DNA of 64,000 bases, taken from NCBI RefSeq assembly GCF_024346375.1, contig NZ_JAGQCV010000001.1, positions 62,001 through 126,000 on the forward strand, in the 5' to 3' direction. The DNA is from Synechococcus sp. ATX 2A4. GTDB lineage: Bacteria; Cyanobacteriota; Cyanobacteriia; PCC-6307; Cyanobiaceae. Position 1 is the stretch's first letter. Every line of letters begins with the position of its first letter. Below are positions 39,101 through 48,115 of this stretch, in pieces. Both the position numbers and the translations under genes were made by a program. The notes below the pieces were generated by a model. It was not told the DNA's origin, made no database searches, and saw nothing but the letters and a program-made list of their open reading frames with translations.

Positions 39101-42100
39101 GGGGATCCGGCCAGGGCTGGGCCTGACGCGGCAAGTTTCCAATTAAGTGGTGTCACCAGCGAGTGGTGACTCGCACAAGCTCCGGTACCACAATGGAACT
39201 CTTGGGAGGAAAGTTTCCAATTAAGTGGTGTCACCAGCGAGTGGTGACTCGAGCCTTACTAGCTCCTGCGGACATAAGCACCCGCGTTTCCAATTAAGTG
39301 GTGTCACCAGCGAGTGGTGACACGTCTGTCCCTGCAAACCAAGCGTCTACGCCAGCTGTTTCCAATTAAGTGGTGTCACCAGCGAGTGGTGACTTCGTTT
39401 GAGGCTCACGTCTCCCTGAAGCTGGAGAAGGCGTTTCCAATTAAGTGGTGTCACCAGCGAGTGGTGACCTTGGAGATGATCATCGAGGAGCGTGTGGTTG
39501 ACGGCAAGTTTCCAATTAAGTGGTGTCACCAGCGAGTGGTGACAAAGGTAATGGTAGTGTTTTAAACGTATGTAACTCAAGTTTCCAATTAAGTGGTGTC
39601 ACCAGCGAGTGGTGACAAGAGTTCTGCAGCATTGACAGCGGCATCCACCGCAGTTTCCAATTAAGTGGTGTCACCAGCGAGTGGTGACAGCTTGAACGCA
39701 GCATCATTGGCGAGCTGAGCTTCGGCGTTTCCAATTAAGTGGTGTCACCAGCGAGTGGTGACTGAGCCTGCAGTCGCAGAACGTTCTGAACACCGTGCAC
39801 TCGTTTCCAATTAAGTGGTGTCACCAGCGAGTGGTGACGCCTTTTACTACACCACGGACGAAGGAACTCTCAGGGTTTCCAATTAAGTGGTGTCACCAGC
39901 GAGTGGTGACGCCTCACCCTTGGTAAGGAATACCCTACCTGTGGGCTGGTTTCCAATTAAGTGGTGTCACCAGCGAGTGGTGACAGTGTATCGCCTTGAT
40001 TACTCGTACTCGAAGAAAGTCGTTTCCAATTAAGTGGTGTCACCAGCGAGTGGTGACCTTGCTCTTCTTTGTTTGTGAAAACCAGTTTCTCCAAGAGTTT
40101 CCAATTAAGTGGTGTCACCAGCGAGTGGTGACCAAAGGAGGTACAGTAGTAGTCTCTTACAACGGACATAATGTTTCCAATTAAGTGGTGTCACCAGCGA
40201 GTGGTGACGGTCTTCGAAGGCCCTGATGCGCCCTCGATAGCCCTGTTTCCAATTAAGTGGTGTCACCAGCGAGTGGTGACCGGAAGAGTGGGACACGGGA
40301 TGCACGGCTGTGCTCCCGTTTCCAATTAAGTGGTGTCACCAGCGAGTGGTGACTCTTGGTTCCTCACGAAGCGCTTGAGTCCAAGCTTGCCGTTTCCAAT
40401 TAAGTGGTGTCACCAGCGAGTGGTGACCATTCAGGCAAGACGGAAAGCGCGTCGGCCGCGATGTTTCCAATTAAGTGGTGTCACCAGCGAGTGGTGACCT
40501 ATCTTGTATGATCACAGGTTAGATAGGTTTTATGCGACAGGTTTCCAATTAAGTGGTGTCACCAGCGAGTGGTGACACGAGGCTTACAGGTTTCAGGTTT
40601 TACAGTTGTCTGGGTTTCCAATTAAGTGGTGTCACCAGCGAGTGGTGACGCAGGATTTACGCTGTTAAGTGTCAATGATGGCGGTGTTTCCAATTAAGTG
40701 GTGTCACCAGCGAGTGGTGACAAAGAAACCCGCACCGTTCGCCAGATTGTCACCGAAGGTTTCCAATTAAGTGGTGTCACCAGCGAGTGGTGACGCGCTG
40801 GCCGTTGCCGAACAGGAAGCTGAGCGTCTGACGGGTTTCCAATTAAGTGGTGTCACCAGCGAGTGGTGACACTTTGGCAGCAACTGTGCCCAAGTGATAC
40901 CGAAACAGTTTCCAATTAAGTGGTGTCACAGCGAGTGGTGACGCGTTTTTGATCAGCTTCCCCACCGAGTTTCGAGAGAAGGTTTCCAATTAAGTGGTGT
41001 CACCAGCGAGTGGTGACCCTTGCTCCCGGAGCCAATCCCGGGGTTGATGGCATAGTTTCCAATTAAGTGGTGTCACCAGCGAGTGGTGACCAGCGCCGTC
41101 CTGTTTCCGCAACAGCACTCCTCCCGAGGGTTTCCAATTAAGTGGTGTCACCAGCGAGTGGTGACGCTGAGTAAGGGTGAACATTTTCTCGACTTCTTCC
41201 TGTTTCCAATTAAGTGGTGTCACCAGCGAGTGGTGACTGGAGGCTATCCTAAGCGTTGATGAATCATGGGTCAGGGTAGTTTCCAATTAAGTGGTGTCAC
41301 CAGCGAGTGGTGACTTCAAGAACATGACCAACCAAAAGCTGGCTCCATTTCAAGTTTCCAATTAAGTGGTGTCACCAGCGAGTGGTGACCTAGGACTTTA
41401 AGGAGGCCTATGGCCCACACGACCGGGTTTCCAATTAAGTGGTGTCACCAGCGAGTGGTGACATGGCAGTAGAGTACACAAGACGCTTCCACTCACAGCC
41501 AAGTTTCCAATTAAGTGGTGTCACCAGCGAGTGGTGACCGGTGGAGCCGGCCAGGCGCGGGCCGGGGATCACGTCCAGTTTCCAATTAAGTGGTGTCACC
41601 AGCGAGTGGTGACCTTCAAGCACATGGTCCGCTACACCTTCATGGTTGCATTGGTTTCCAATTAAGTGGTGTCACCAGCGAGTGGTGACCGCGTGCATGG
41701 ACTTCTAGCAGGGCCAAACCCCCTGCTGGGTTTCCAATTAAGTGGTGTCACCAGCGAGTGGTGACCCGTCGCTATCCCTCCCCGGCCTAAAGCCCGGGGT
41801 TTGTTTCCAATTAAGTGGTGTCACCAGCGAGTGGTGACCAGCTTCTACCGGTCTTGCGGCTCGCCAGCCCACCTGGCGTTTCCAATTAAGTGGTGTCACC
41901 AGCGAGTGGTGACATCAAAGTTGCGTTGCTTGATGGCGTCGCGAATTAGCGGTTTCCAATTAAGTGGTGTCACCAGCGAGTGGTGACCGGCTGCTGAGCG
42001 TGCAGCTTGCATGGACTGATCTTAGTTGTTTCCAATTAAGTGGTGTCACCAGCGAGTGGTGACCCCCGCCTTCTGCTGATCTCAGCTGCCCATCCAACAG

Positions 42101-42366
42101 TTTCCAATTAAGTGGTGTCACCAGCGAGTGGTGACCCAGGTATGTTTCATACCAAATGTGAGCATCCTCAAGGGAATGTTTCCAATTAAGTGGTGTCACC
42201 AGCGAGTGGTGACCGAACGTGTTGTTAGTCAGGTGGCTCGCGAAGTAGTACCTGGTTTCCAATTAAGTGGTGTCACCAGCGAGTGGTGACACCGCACGCT
42301 TGGGCGTACGATACGATTCCAATACCTAAGGTTTCCAATTAAGTGGTGTCACCAGCGAGTGGTGAC
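33197..42366 (-). CRISPR. CRISPR array 1, about 124 repeats of 36 bp
   Basis: On the transcribed (minus) strand the 36-bp repeat begins GTCACCACTCGCTGGTGAC, a perfect 7-bp stem (GTCACCA/TGGTGAC) with loop CTCGC, and ends ACCACTTAATTGGAAAC. I counted 123 repeats plus one degenerate copy at 33197-33232; the mean unit is 74 bp, so spacers are about 36-43 bp. The last perfect repeat (42331-42366) abuts the leader. Mutated repeats gather at the left end, as expected for the leader-distal side: the copies at 33271, 33347, 33484, 33702 and 33774 carry changes, and the one at 33425-33441 has lost 19 bp. Scattered variants occur elsewhere, for example 37056 and 40908. The 3' end suggests an 8-nt crRNA 5' tag TTGGAAAC. 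Confidence 0.98.
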
Positions 42367-42546
42367 CCCGTGGCCCTAAAGAGCCTTGCGGTGCAAGCGA
42401 TCCGGAGGCCGTTTGCGCGCAACTCAACTATGGACCCCCGTGGGACCATGCGCAAGGGTGTGGTAAACGCTGAGATCCGTTGCGCTGCAAAGCAGCGCGC
42501 AGCTTCACGGAAACACTGGGGTCTGGCGGATTCGGGTGCTGCGCGC
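42367..42546 (-). promoter_or_regulatory. Leader of CRISPR array 1
   Basis: The 180-bp stretch between the last repeat and the cas2 stop. It shares blocks with the sequence after array 2: GCGATCCGGAGGCCGTTTGC here versus GCGATCCGAAGACCGTTTGC there, then ACTATGG, AAACGCTGAGATCC, TTGCGCTGCA, CAGCGCGCAG and ACACTGGGGT. Blocks kept in two separate loci between repeat and cas2 mark it as the integration and promoter region. Confidence 0.85.
42427..42455 (-). promoter_or_regulatory. Array 1 promoter (-35 TTGCGC, -10 CATAGT)
   Basis: Read on the minus strand, TTGCGC (42455-42450) is followed after exactly 17 bases by CATAGT (42432-42427), about 60 bases before the first repeat. The same arrangement is found in the array 2 leader with TTGACG and CATAGT, also 17 bases apart. 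Confidence 0.65.
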
Positions 42547-42834
42547 TCAGATCACCGGATCGCTCCACTCAGCGGTGGCAACGGGTCTGCCGAGATGGCC
42601 GGTTCGCGCGCAGCTCGCTGCCGGCAACGGCCAGAGGCGCACGCTGTCGGCGTCGTGCTGGATCAGCCGGGCCAGCCGCTGCTTCAGCAGGCCTGCTTCC
42701 TCGGGCCGCAGTCGGCACTCGAACACGCTCCACTGCACGCGCACGCCATGGCCTTCCAGCAGCTTGGCCAGCTTTCGCCGCCGCTTGTTGCTGGGGCTGT
42801 CGTAAGCGATCACCCAGAGCTGTTCTCTTTCCAT
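42547..42834 (-). CDS. cas2: CRISPR-associated protein Cas2
   Basis: A 95-aa protein. The beta-strand WVIAYDSPSNKRRRKLAKLL contains the conserved Asp after VIAY, and RVQWSVFECRLRPEEAGLLKQ is the second family motif. Cas2 dimers bridge two Cas1 dimers during spacer integration. The gene lies between the array leader and cas1, 3 bases after the cas1 stop. A close homolog starts at the right edge of the window. Confidence 0.96.
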   Translation of the reverse strand: MEREQLWVIAYDSPSNKRRRKLAKLLEGHGVRVQWSVFECRLRPEEAGLLKQRLARLIQHDADSVRLWPLPAASCARTGHLGRPVATAEWSDPVI

Positions 42835-42837
42835 GGG

Positions 42838-43830
42838 TTAGCGCCGCTGCGGCACCATCAATCCATCACTGGGCGCATACACGAACCGCACAAAGGCGCG
42901 CACCAATCCATCCAGCAGCTCCCAGCGCGGCCCCAGCTGCCCGTCCGGCAGGGTCACGGTTTCCGCCATGGACGTAGACCAGCTGTTGAGCCACAGCCGG
43001 CGGCTGCTTTCGTCAAGAAAGAGGCCACCATCGCGGGCAACGAAGCCCTGATCGGCGCGGATGCGGCGCGTGCGGATCAGCCACACGTTCAGCGGATCCA
43101 CCAACAAGGTGCGCAAGGGCTCGATCAGATCCGACACCAAGGCCGCATGGCGTGCCGAACCCACATGCAGCACCCCTTCATAGGGGTCGAGTCCCTGCAG
43201 TTCGATGCGGGTGAGCAGTCCATTCCAGAGCACCGCATAGCCAAAGCCGCACAGGGCGTCGAAGGGAGTGGTGGGTGGTCTGCGGTGCCGGCCCAGAAAG
43301 GCGAAGCCATCCCCTTCCAGCAATCTGCCCAGTGCCGCGAAGTATTCAGAGGCAGCGTTGCCTTCCAGCCCCCGCAGCCGATCGGCCGATCGCGCCTTTC
43401 GCACCTGATCTCGGTGCCAGCTCAGCCGCTCGATCGCACTCGCCACCAGCTCCCGTCGGTCGCGGCGGGTGAGCCGCAACAACAGCACCCTGCCATTGGC
43501 GATCTTCCCCGCGATCAAGCTGGTGGCCGCTGCCAGGCGATCCGCCTCCCCCAACATCAACTGATGGCGGCCTCGATGTCGATAGCCACCTTCCACGGGT
43601 TGCAAGCGGCCGTAGCACCAGCCGTGGCGGCTCAGAAATGCGACCAGGATGCCTCGTTGCAAGCAAGCACGCATCAGTGGAGTGCTGAGCTGCAGGTTGC
43701 CCATCACCAGGATCTGATCCAGCAGAGGCAGCTGCACCCGCTGGTGTTCTTCACCGCCGCTTCGCACCACCAACTGCTCACCATCAAGGCCAGCGCTGCC
43801 ATAGGAACGCAACAGATAGAGGCTGCGCAT
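42838..43830 (-). CDS. cas1: CRISPR-associated endonuclease/integrase Cas1
   Basis: A 330-aa Cas1. The N-terminal beta domain begins MRSLYLLRSYGSAGLDGEQL. The catalytic glutamate is in LEGNAASEYF, and the histidine and acidic residues are in GSARHAALVSDLIEPLR. GRVLLLRL and PFDALCGFGYAVLWNGLL are also typical. It is a stand-alone Cas1 with no fused reverse transcriptase or Cas6. Its start codon overlaps the stop of the small membrane-protein gene before it, so the csx18-like gene, cas1 and cas2 form one adaptation operon running toward the array. Confidence 0.96.
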   Translation of the reverse strand: MRSLYLLRSYGSAGLDGEQLVVRSGGEEHQRVQLPLLDQILVMGNLQLSTPLMRACLQRGILVAFLSRHGWCYGRLQPVEGGYRHRGRHQLMLGEADRLAAATSLIAGKIANGRVLLLRLTRRDRRELVASAIERLSWHRDQVRKARSADRLRGLEGNAASEYFAALGRLLEGDGFAFLGRHRRPPTTPFDALCGFGYAVLWNGLLTRIELQGLDPYEGVLHVGSARHAALVSDLIEPLRTLLVDPLNVWLIRTRRIRADQGFVARDGGLFLDESSRRLWLNSWSTSMAETVTLPDGQLGPRWELLDGLVRAFVRFVYAPSDGLMVPQRR

Positions 43831-44135
43831 CAGCGCTTCGGCAGGCGCCGGCTGCCCGGCAGAAGGCTCCTGGAGCGGGAGGCCGCCGCCATCCCATCAA
43901 ATCGAGCAGACCCTTCCAGCCACTGCTGCAACACACGGCCCACCATTCCGCAGCAGAAGGTGCTGGCGGTGATCAGCAGCGTGAGCGTGATCACACTCGC
44001 CAGGCCGAGCGGCGCGATCAGTAGCACAACCAAGGCGATCGCGCCATTCACCAAACTGATCAATCCTTGAATAACAAGGGCAAGGCGACGGGTGGGAGGC
44101 AACAACATCGTGCCTGGTTCGGCAATGGACAGCAT
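43830..44135 (-). CDS. csx18: Csx18-like small membrane protein
   Basis: A 101-aa protein with two hydrophobic helices: VIQGLISLVNGAIALVVLLI and LGLASVITLTLLITASTFC. From memory, the ISLVNGAIALVVLLIAPLGL segment resembles Csx18, a small family found beside cas1 in cyanobacterial type III loci; its role is unknown. The stop overlaps the cas1 start (translational coupling). It is first in the adaptation operon and divergent from cas10. Confidence 0.65.
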   Translation of the reverse strand: MLSIAEPGTMLLPPTRRLALVIQGLISLVNGAIALVVLLIAPLGLASVITLTLLITASTFCCGMVGRVLQQWLEGSARFDGMAAASRSRSLLPGSRRLPKR

Positions 44136-44167
44136 CCAGCCTGCAGGCCCCGTTGCTGTAGCACAGG

Positions 44168-44236
44168 TTTTTCATGCGAACAACCGAAACCAGTTGATTT
44201 GTCAGGCTCGCTGGCGGATTTTGGAACTTCGCATGA
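44168..44236. promoter_or_regulatory. Widely spaced perfect 11-bp inverted repeat in the divergent cas promoter region
   Basis: TTTCATGCGAA at 44168-44178 and its exact complement TTCGCATGAAA at 44226-44236, 47 bases apart, lie in the 157-base gap between the csx18-like gene (minus) and cas10 (plus). The half-sites are placed to serve both operons, like paired operator sites or a looped regulator. No regulator gene is visible in the window. Confidence 0.5.
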
Positions 44237-44292
44237 AATTCTCTGCAGGATCGGAAGGAATCGCTTAGAACCCTCTGAGTCGAACAAGGCCG

Positions 44293-46029
44293 TTGCCTTC
44301 CCTCCCTGAGCCCACAGCTCAGCCAGCTGTCGCCGCCTCGGTGTTCACCGTTGTCACCTTTGCTCCGGTGCAAGGCTTCATCAGCTCCTCGCGCAAGTTG
44401 CGGGATCTGTATGGAAGCTCCCTGCTGCTGTCCTTCCTCGCCAAGGCGATTGTGGATGATGCGAAGCAGCGAGGATTGCTGGTCATCAGTCCTGCAGTGG
44501 TGAGCACGTCGAGAGGTACACCCAACACGCTGGTCATTAGTGGCAACTACAAGAAGGGATATGGAGTGGATGCACTAGAGCAAGCCTGGGGCGGTGTGCT
44601 AGATGCCACGAGGAAATGGCTAGTTACTCATTGCCCACCTCCACAATTCAACTATTCATGGGATGCGGCTTGGAAGCTGTGGCACAAGAACGCTTGGGAG
44701 ATGTTCCATGCCCAAGGTGAAACAGTTGAAGCCGCGCGGCGCAGGCTGGCGATACGAAAGAACGAACGTGCATGGACAGCCATCAACTGGACGGGAGAGA
44801 GTTCCACTCTTGGAGGCGCAGATGCGATTTGTAGGCCGTCGATGAGCGCAAACATTCCACCCTGGAAGTTGGATTCTGAAGAGGTTGGGAAGGAAGTGCA
44901 GGAGTTTATGGGGGCGATCAACCAGATGTTGGGAGGTGCGTTCTGCGCCACTCGAATTGATGGATCATCAAGTGAAGAGCTTTCCCTGCCTGAGTTGGTG
45001 AAACGCCTGGTCACGTACAAAGACGTTGCCAAAGAGGCCTTTCGTTCACCCTTAATCACAGGGAGTAACCAAAGCGATGAGAAGACTGGTGATCTCCTCC
45101 CTCAGCGCTTTGAAACCTTGGCGGGATCAGAAACCACCGCTTGGTTCATGGCGGATGGTGATGGCGTGGGCGCTTACTTACGCGAAATGCGTGGCACTGA
45201 TCCGGCTGCTGAGCCGAAGGTGCTCCACCAGTTCAGTGCCACCATGCGCTCTTGGGCTGAGCAACTCTACAAAAAAGTGCCAGATCATATGGAGAACAAA
45301 GCCACCGTTATCTATGCAGGTGGAGACGATCTCCTTGGGGCCCTTCATGAATCAAAGCCAGGAGCTCAAGACCTCACACGCATCGATCTATTCAATTGGC
45401 TTGAGAACGTTTTCCCTGCTCTCTGGATTTTAAACAACAATGCAGCTTTGCCACTGAGCCCAGTTCACTCGAACGACTCCAACGGCCACGCTCCTGGCCT
45501 CACAATATCCATGGGATTGGTCTGGGCCCAAAGCAAGGTGCCGCAACGGGAGGCTCTGCAGCATTCGCGTGAAGCAGAGCAAAGTGCCAAATCACACGGA
45601 AGGAATCGGTTTACTCTTCGGCTCCTCTTTCGCGGTGACCAGCATCTTGAATGGGTTTGCCCTTGGTGGCTTCTTCCAAAGGTGAGGCTACACTACCGCG
45701 ATAGGGAAAAGAATGAGGGTCACAATGCAAAATGGCGCCACCTCGCAGAGGATCTAGAACATCTTCTTCGCAGAGAATCCATTTCTCGAGAGCACGCTCC
45801 ATGTGATGTCCGTTCTCCCCATAGCGAATCCATGGCCAAGGTGATGTGGAATGCATACTTCCCGCCAGTGAATGGAGAGGAGCTACCACCGCCAATCACC
45901 GTTCACTACGATGATCCCCGTCTCGCTCACAGCAGTATAGGCATGCCTCTCGCGCGTTGGATGTTGTCGATGGCCCAGGTAATGGCCTCACTCGAACAAG
46001 ACAGAACGTGGCGGCTGGAGAACGCATGA
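44293..46029 (+). CDS. cmr2: Cas10/Cmr2, no HD domain, GGDD present
   Basis: A 578-aa type III-B large subunit. It starts with the Cmr2 signature TFAPVQGFISSSRKLRDLYG SSLLLSFLAKA; no HD nuclease domain precedes it, so target-activated DNA cleavage is unlikely. The first palm motif is MADGDGVGAYL (Asp288, Asp290). The catalytic cyclase motif AGGDD (GGDD at 343-346) is intact, so cyclic oligoadenylate synthesis is expected. It is shorter than HD-containing Cmr2 proteins. The start is TTG at 44293; a GTG at 44341 also precedes all conserved sequence. The stop overlaps the cmr3 start by 4 bases. Confidence 0.93.
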   Translation: MPSLPEPTAQPAVAASVFTVVTFAPVQGFISSSRKLRDLYGSSLLLSFLAKAIVDDAKQRGLLVISPAVVSTSRGTPNTLVISGNYKKGYGVDALEQAWGGVLDATRKWLVTHCPPPQFNYSWDAAWKLWHKNAWEMFHAQGETVEAARRRLAIRKNERAWTAINWTGESSTLGGADAICRPSMSANIPPWKLDSEEVGKEVQEFMGAINQMLGGAFCATRIDGSSSEELSLPELVKRLVTYKDVAKEAFRSPLITGSNQSDEKTGDLLPQRFETLAGSETTAWFMADGDGVGAYLREMRGTDPAAEPKVLHQFSATMRSWAEQLYKKVPDHMENKATVIYAGGDDLLGALHESKPGAQDLTRIDLFNWLENVFPALWILNNNAALPLSPVHSNDSNGHAPGLTISMGLVWAQSKVPQREALQHSREAEQSAKSHGRNRFTLRLLFRGDQHLEWVCPWWLLPKVRLHYRDREKNEGHNAKWRHLAEDLEHLLRRESISREHAPCDVRSPHSESMAKVMWNAYFPPVNGEELPPPITVHYDDPRLAHSSIGMPLARWMLSMAQVMASLEQDRTWRLENA

Positions 46030-47183
46030 TGCCTGAAACCAACCTACCGTTTAGCTATCTGATCAGTTTGAAGCCTTTGGGCTTGTTGTATGCGAGCAGT
46101 GGCCGGTTCCTATCGGCTGAAAATCTGACTGGCAAAGCTGGAGAACACTTTCCCCCGGACAGCCCTGCCTTTGCCGGCCTGCTCGCTGCACATCTGCCAA
46201 AGGGGGATGTATGGCATCTCCATACGGCAGGTCCGTTCTGGCATCAGTTAACAGATCATTTGCTAGGTGGAGGCCAAGCTAGCCTCGATATTGATCTGAT
46301 GGTGCCGGCTCCCCTAACCCTGCTCCAACGTCGAAGAAGCCATGCTGATCAACAGCGGGAAGTGGTGGAGAGGCTGATCTGGCATGAGGAATCGGAGCGG
46401 ACAGGCTGGATAACAGCCAGTGGTAATGATCCACCGGACAAACCTCTGCGTGGGGGATGGATCCCGATCAGTTTGTGGGATCGCATCACAAGATTTGACA
46501 GCGTCAGTGAAAGCGGCCCACTCACAATCTGGGATGATCCGTGGAAGGCAGTGCCTCACCTGCATCCCAGGCTCCGGAACGATGAACGAGTGAGCGCACA
46601 GCAGGATGCACTCTTCCTTGAGTACGCCGTTGCCTTGGATCCTGCAGTTGCACTGGCGTATCTCAGTAGCCACAAAATTGATGACGGCGTCTACCGTTTT
46701 GGTGGTGAGGGGCATTTGGTGGAGATCTCCACCCATTCAGTGCCTAAACCACTGCAGGTGCTACTGGGGCATGATCACCTGGAATGTTTTTCCCTGATAA
46801 CGCCTGGTGTATGGGGGACGAGCCGCCTATCGAAGCGTGAGCCGGAAGATCAAAGGCCAGCCCAGCAGCGGTTCGGAGAACCTGCGTTCCCGTTTCACAG
46901 CAAGAACCAAGGGCCTGGCATTCTGACGGAGCGGCCACGTTCTTGGCGCCATCACTTGGGACATGGCACTCCATCTACTGTGCACCCTGAAAAAAGAGCA
47001 GGGGTTCGCCGCCTATCGAGAGGTCGGTGGGCGATGGTCGCTGGGAGTTGTTACCATTTGCCATCTGGCCACAGCCTGAAGCCATGGGCTCAGTGGTCTG
47101 AGGACTGGTTTCCACGGGAAGGTTTCAGCTTTAAGCGGCTTGGAACTGGTCTTGCTTTGCCACTCCATCCAGAAGGTCCGTAA
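46026..47183 (+). CDS. cmr3: Type III-B protein Cmr3 (Cas5 group)
   Basis: A 385-aa RAMP protein that should cap the crRNA 5' tag next to Cas10. N-terminal ISLKPLGLLYASSGRFLSAE, GEHFPPDSPAFAGLLAAHLP, the glycine-rich DGVYRFGGEGHLVEI and the C-terminal SRGRWAMVAGSCYHL with FPREGFSFKRLGTGLALPL follow the Cmr3 pattern. Its ATG at 46026 overlaps the cas10 stop; a frame opening at 45957 lies inside cas10 and is not used. Confidence 0.87.
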   Translation: MMPETNLPFSYLISLKPLGLLYASSGRFLSAENLTGKAGEHFPPDSPAFAGLLAAHLPKGDVWHLHTAGPFWHQLTDHLLGGGQASLDIDLMVPAPLTLLQRRRSHADQQREVVERLIWHEESERTGWITASGNDPPDKPLRGGWIPISLWDRITRFDSVSESGPLTIWDDPWKAVPHLHPRLRNDERVSAQQDALFLEYAVALDPAVALAYLSSHKIDDGVYRFGGEGHLVEISTHSVPKPLQVLLGHDHLECFSLITPGVWGTSRLSKREPEDQRPAQQRFGEPAFPFHSKNQGPGILTERPRSWRHHLGHGTPSTVHPEKRAGVRRLSRGRWAMVAGSCYHLPSGHSLKPWAQWSEDWFPREGFSFKRLGTGLALPLHPEGP

Positions 47184-47230
47184 GCGCTACGAGGCTCCCT
47201 GCACAAATCCCCGAAGAAACAATCAACCCG

Positions 47231-48115
47231 ATGAAATCCAGTTACGCTCGACGCTACGGCCTCATTCGAACCCTGGCTCCCTTGCATGTGGGGGCTTCAG
47301 CAGGCGAGGAAACAGGCAATCTCAATTTGATCTTTCGAGATGCCTACACACGCACTGGAATTATTCCCGGCAGCTCTGTGCGTGGCCGCTTCCGCGCAGA
47401 ACTCAGGCAGGACGAAGACGCTTGCAACCTCTGGTACGGACAGGCCTCTTCGAAGCGAGGTTCAGAGGAAGGCGCCGCGGTGATCCTCAGTGAAGCCAGA
47501 GTTAAGTTTGAACATGCTTCACTTGTGTGGATCCCGGTGTTCAGCCCAGGGCAGCCCATTGTGTGGGTCAGCAGTCCGAGGCTGCTGAAGCGTTATGCAG
47601 AAGTCACAGGTCAGCAAGAGCTTCTTAAAGACATCCCGGAATCGTTTACCTGCAGCAGGGGTGTTGGCAGGTCCAATGCAAACGGTGAAAGCACAAGGCT
47701 TTTCTTCAACCTTGGCTTTATGACACTCACACCTTCTGACAACCTTACGCGCTGGCGTCTCCCCAATGTGAGTGAAGCAGATCTGCCCTCGAATCGTTTG
47801 GTGGTGGTAAGCGATGCATCGATCGGCTCAATTCACGACATGGCTCTCTATCGGCAAAGCCGTGTGAGACTGCAGGATACTCAGAAGCTTGCATCGAGGG
47901 GTGGCTTCTTTGGTTTTGAAGCCATACCTGAAGGTTCATTAATGGTGTTTCCGGTTGCTATTCGCCGAGGGTCTAGCTGGAAAACAAACGACTGGGCCCC
48001 GTTCGGTGTTGATGAAGAAACAAACCCATGCCAGGAGGCTGAGGTCTACTTTGGCGGTTTGGAAAGCGTGGGCTGTGGACGCTGCGAAGTCAAGTTGTCG
48101 ATGGAGGTCAACTGA
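47231..48115 (+). CDS. cmr4: Type III-B backbone protein Cmr4 (Cas7 group)
   Basis: A 294-aa Cas7-type protein expected in several copies along the crRNA. Family landmarks are LAPLHVGASAGEETGN, RDAYTRTGIIPGSSVRGRFR (the IPGSSxRG motif), ILSEARVKFEH and YFGGLESVGCGRCEVKL. In active Cmr4/Csm3 an aspartate lies five residues before the conserved Arg of this segment and cuts target RNA every 6 nt. Here that position is Leu31, flanked by Asn30 and Asn32, so slicing may be lost. There is a 47-base gap after cmr3, and the stop overlaps the next start. Confidence 0.87.
   Translation: MKSSYARRYGLIRTLAPLHVGASAGEETGNLNLIFRDAYTRTGIIPGSSVRGRFRAELRQDEDACNLWYGQASSKRGSEEGAAVILSEARVKFEHASLVWIPVFSPGQPIVWVSSPRLLKRYAEVTGQQELLKDIPESFTCSRGVGRSNANGESTRLFFNLGFMTLTPSDNLTRWRLPNVSEADLPSNRLVVVSDASIGSIHDMALYRQSRVRLQDTQKLASRGGFFGFEAIPEGSLMVFPVAIRRGSSWKTNDWAPFGVDEETNPCQEAEVYFGGLESVGCGRCEVKLSMEVN

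Noticed and set aside
33279-42366. Many open frames across array 1 encoding repeated FPIKWCHQRVVT or HHSLVTPLNWK peptides
   Set aside because: They are translations of the CRISPR repeat in two frames and end in unrelated spacers; not genes.
42838-43830. Cas1 fused to reverse transcriptase, which would explain RNA-like spacers
   Set aside because: The protein has only Cas1 length and motifs, and no reverse transcriptase gene is visible in the window.
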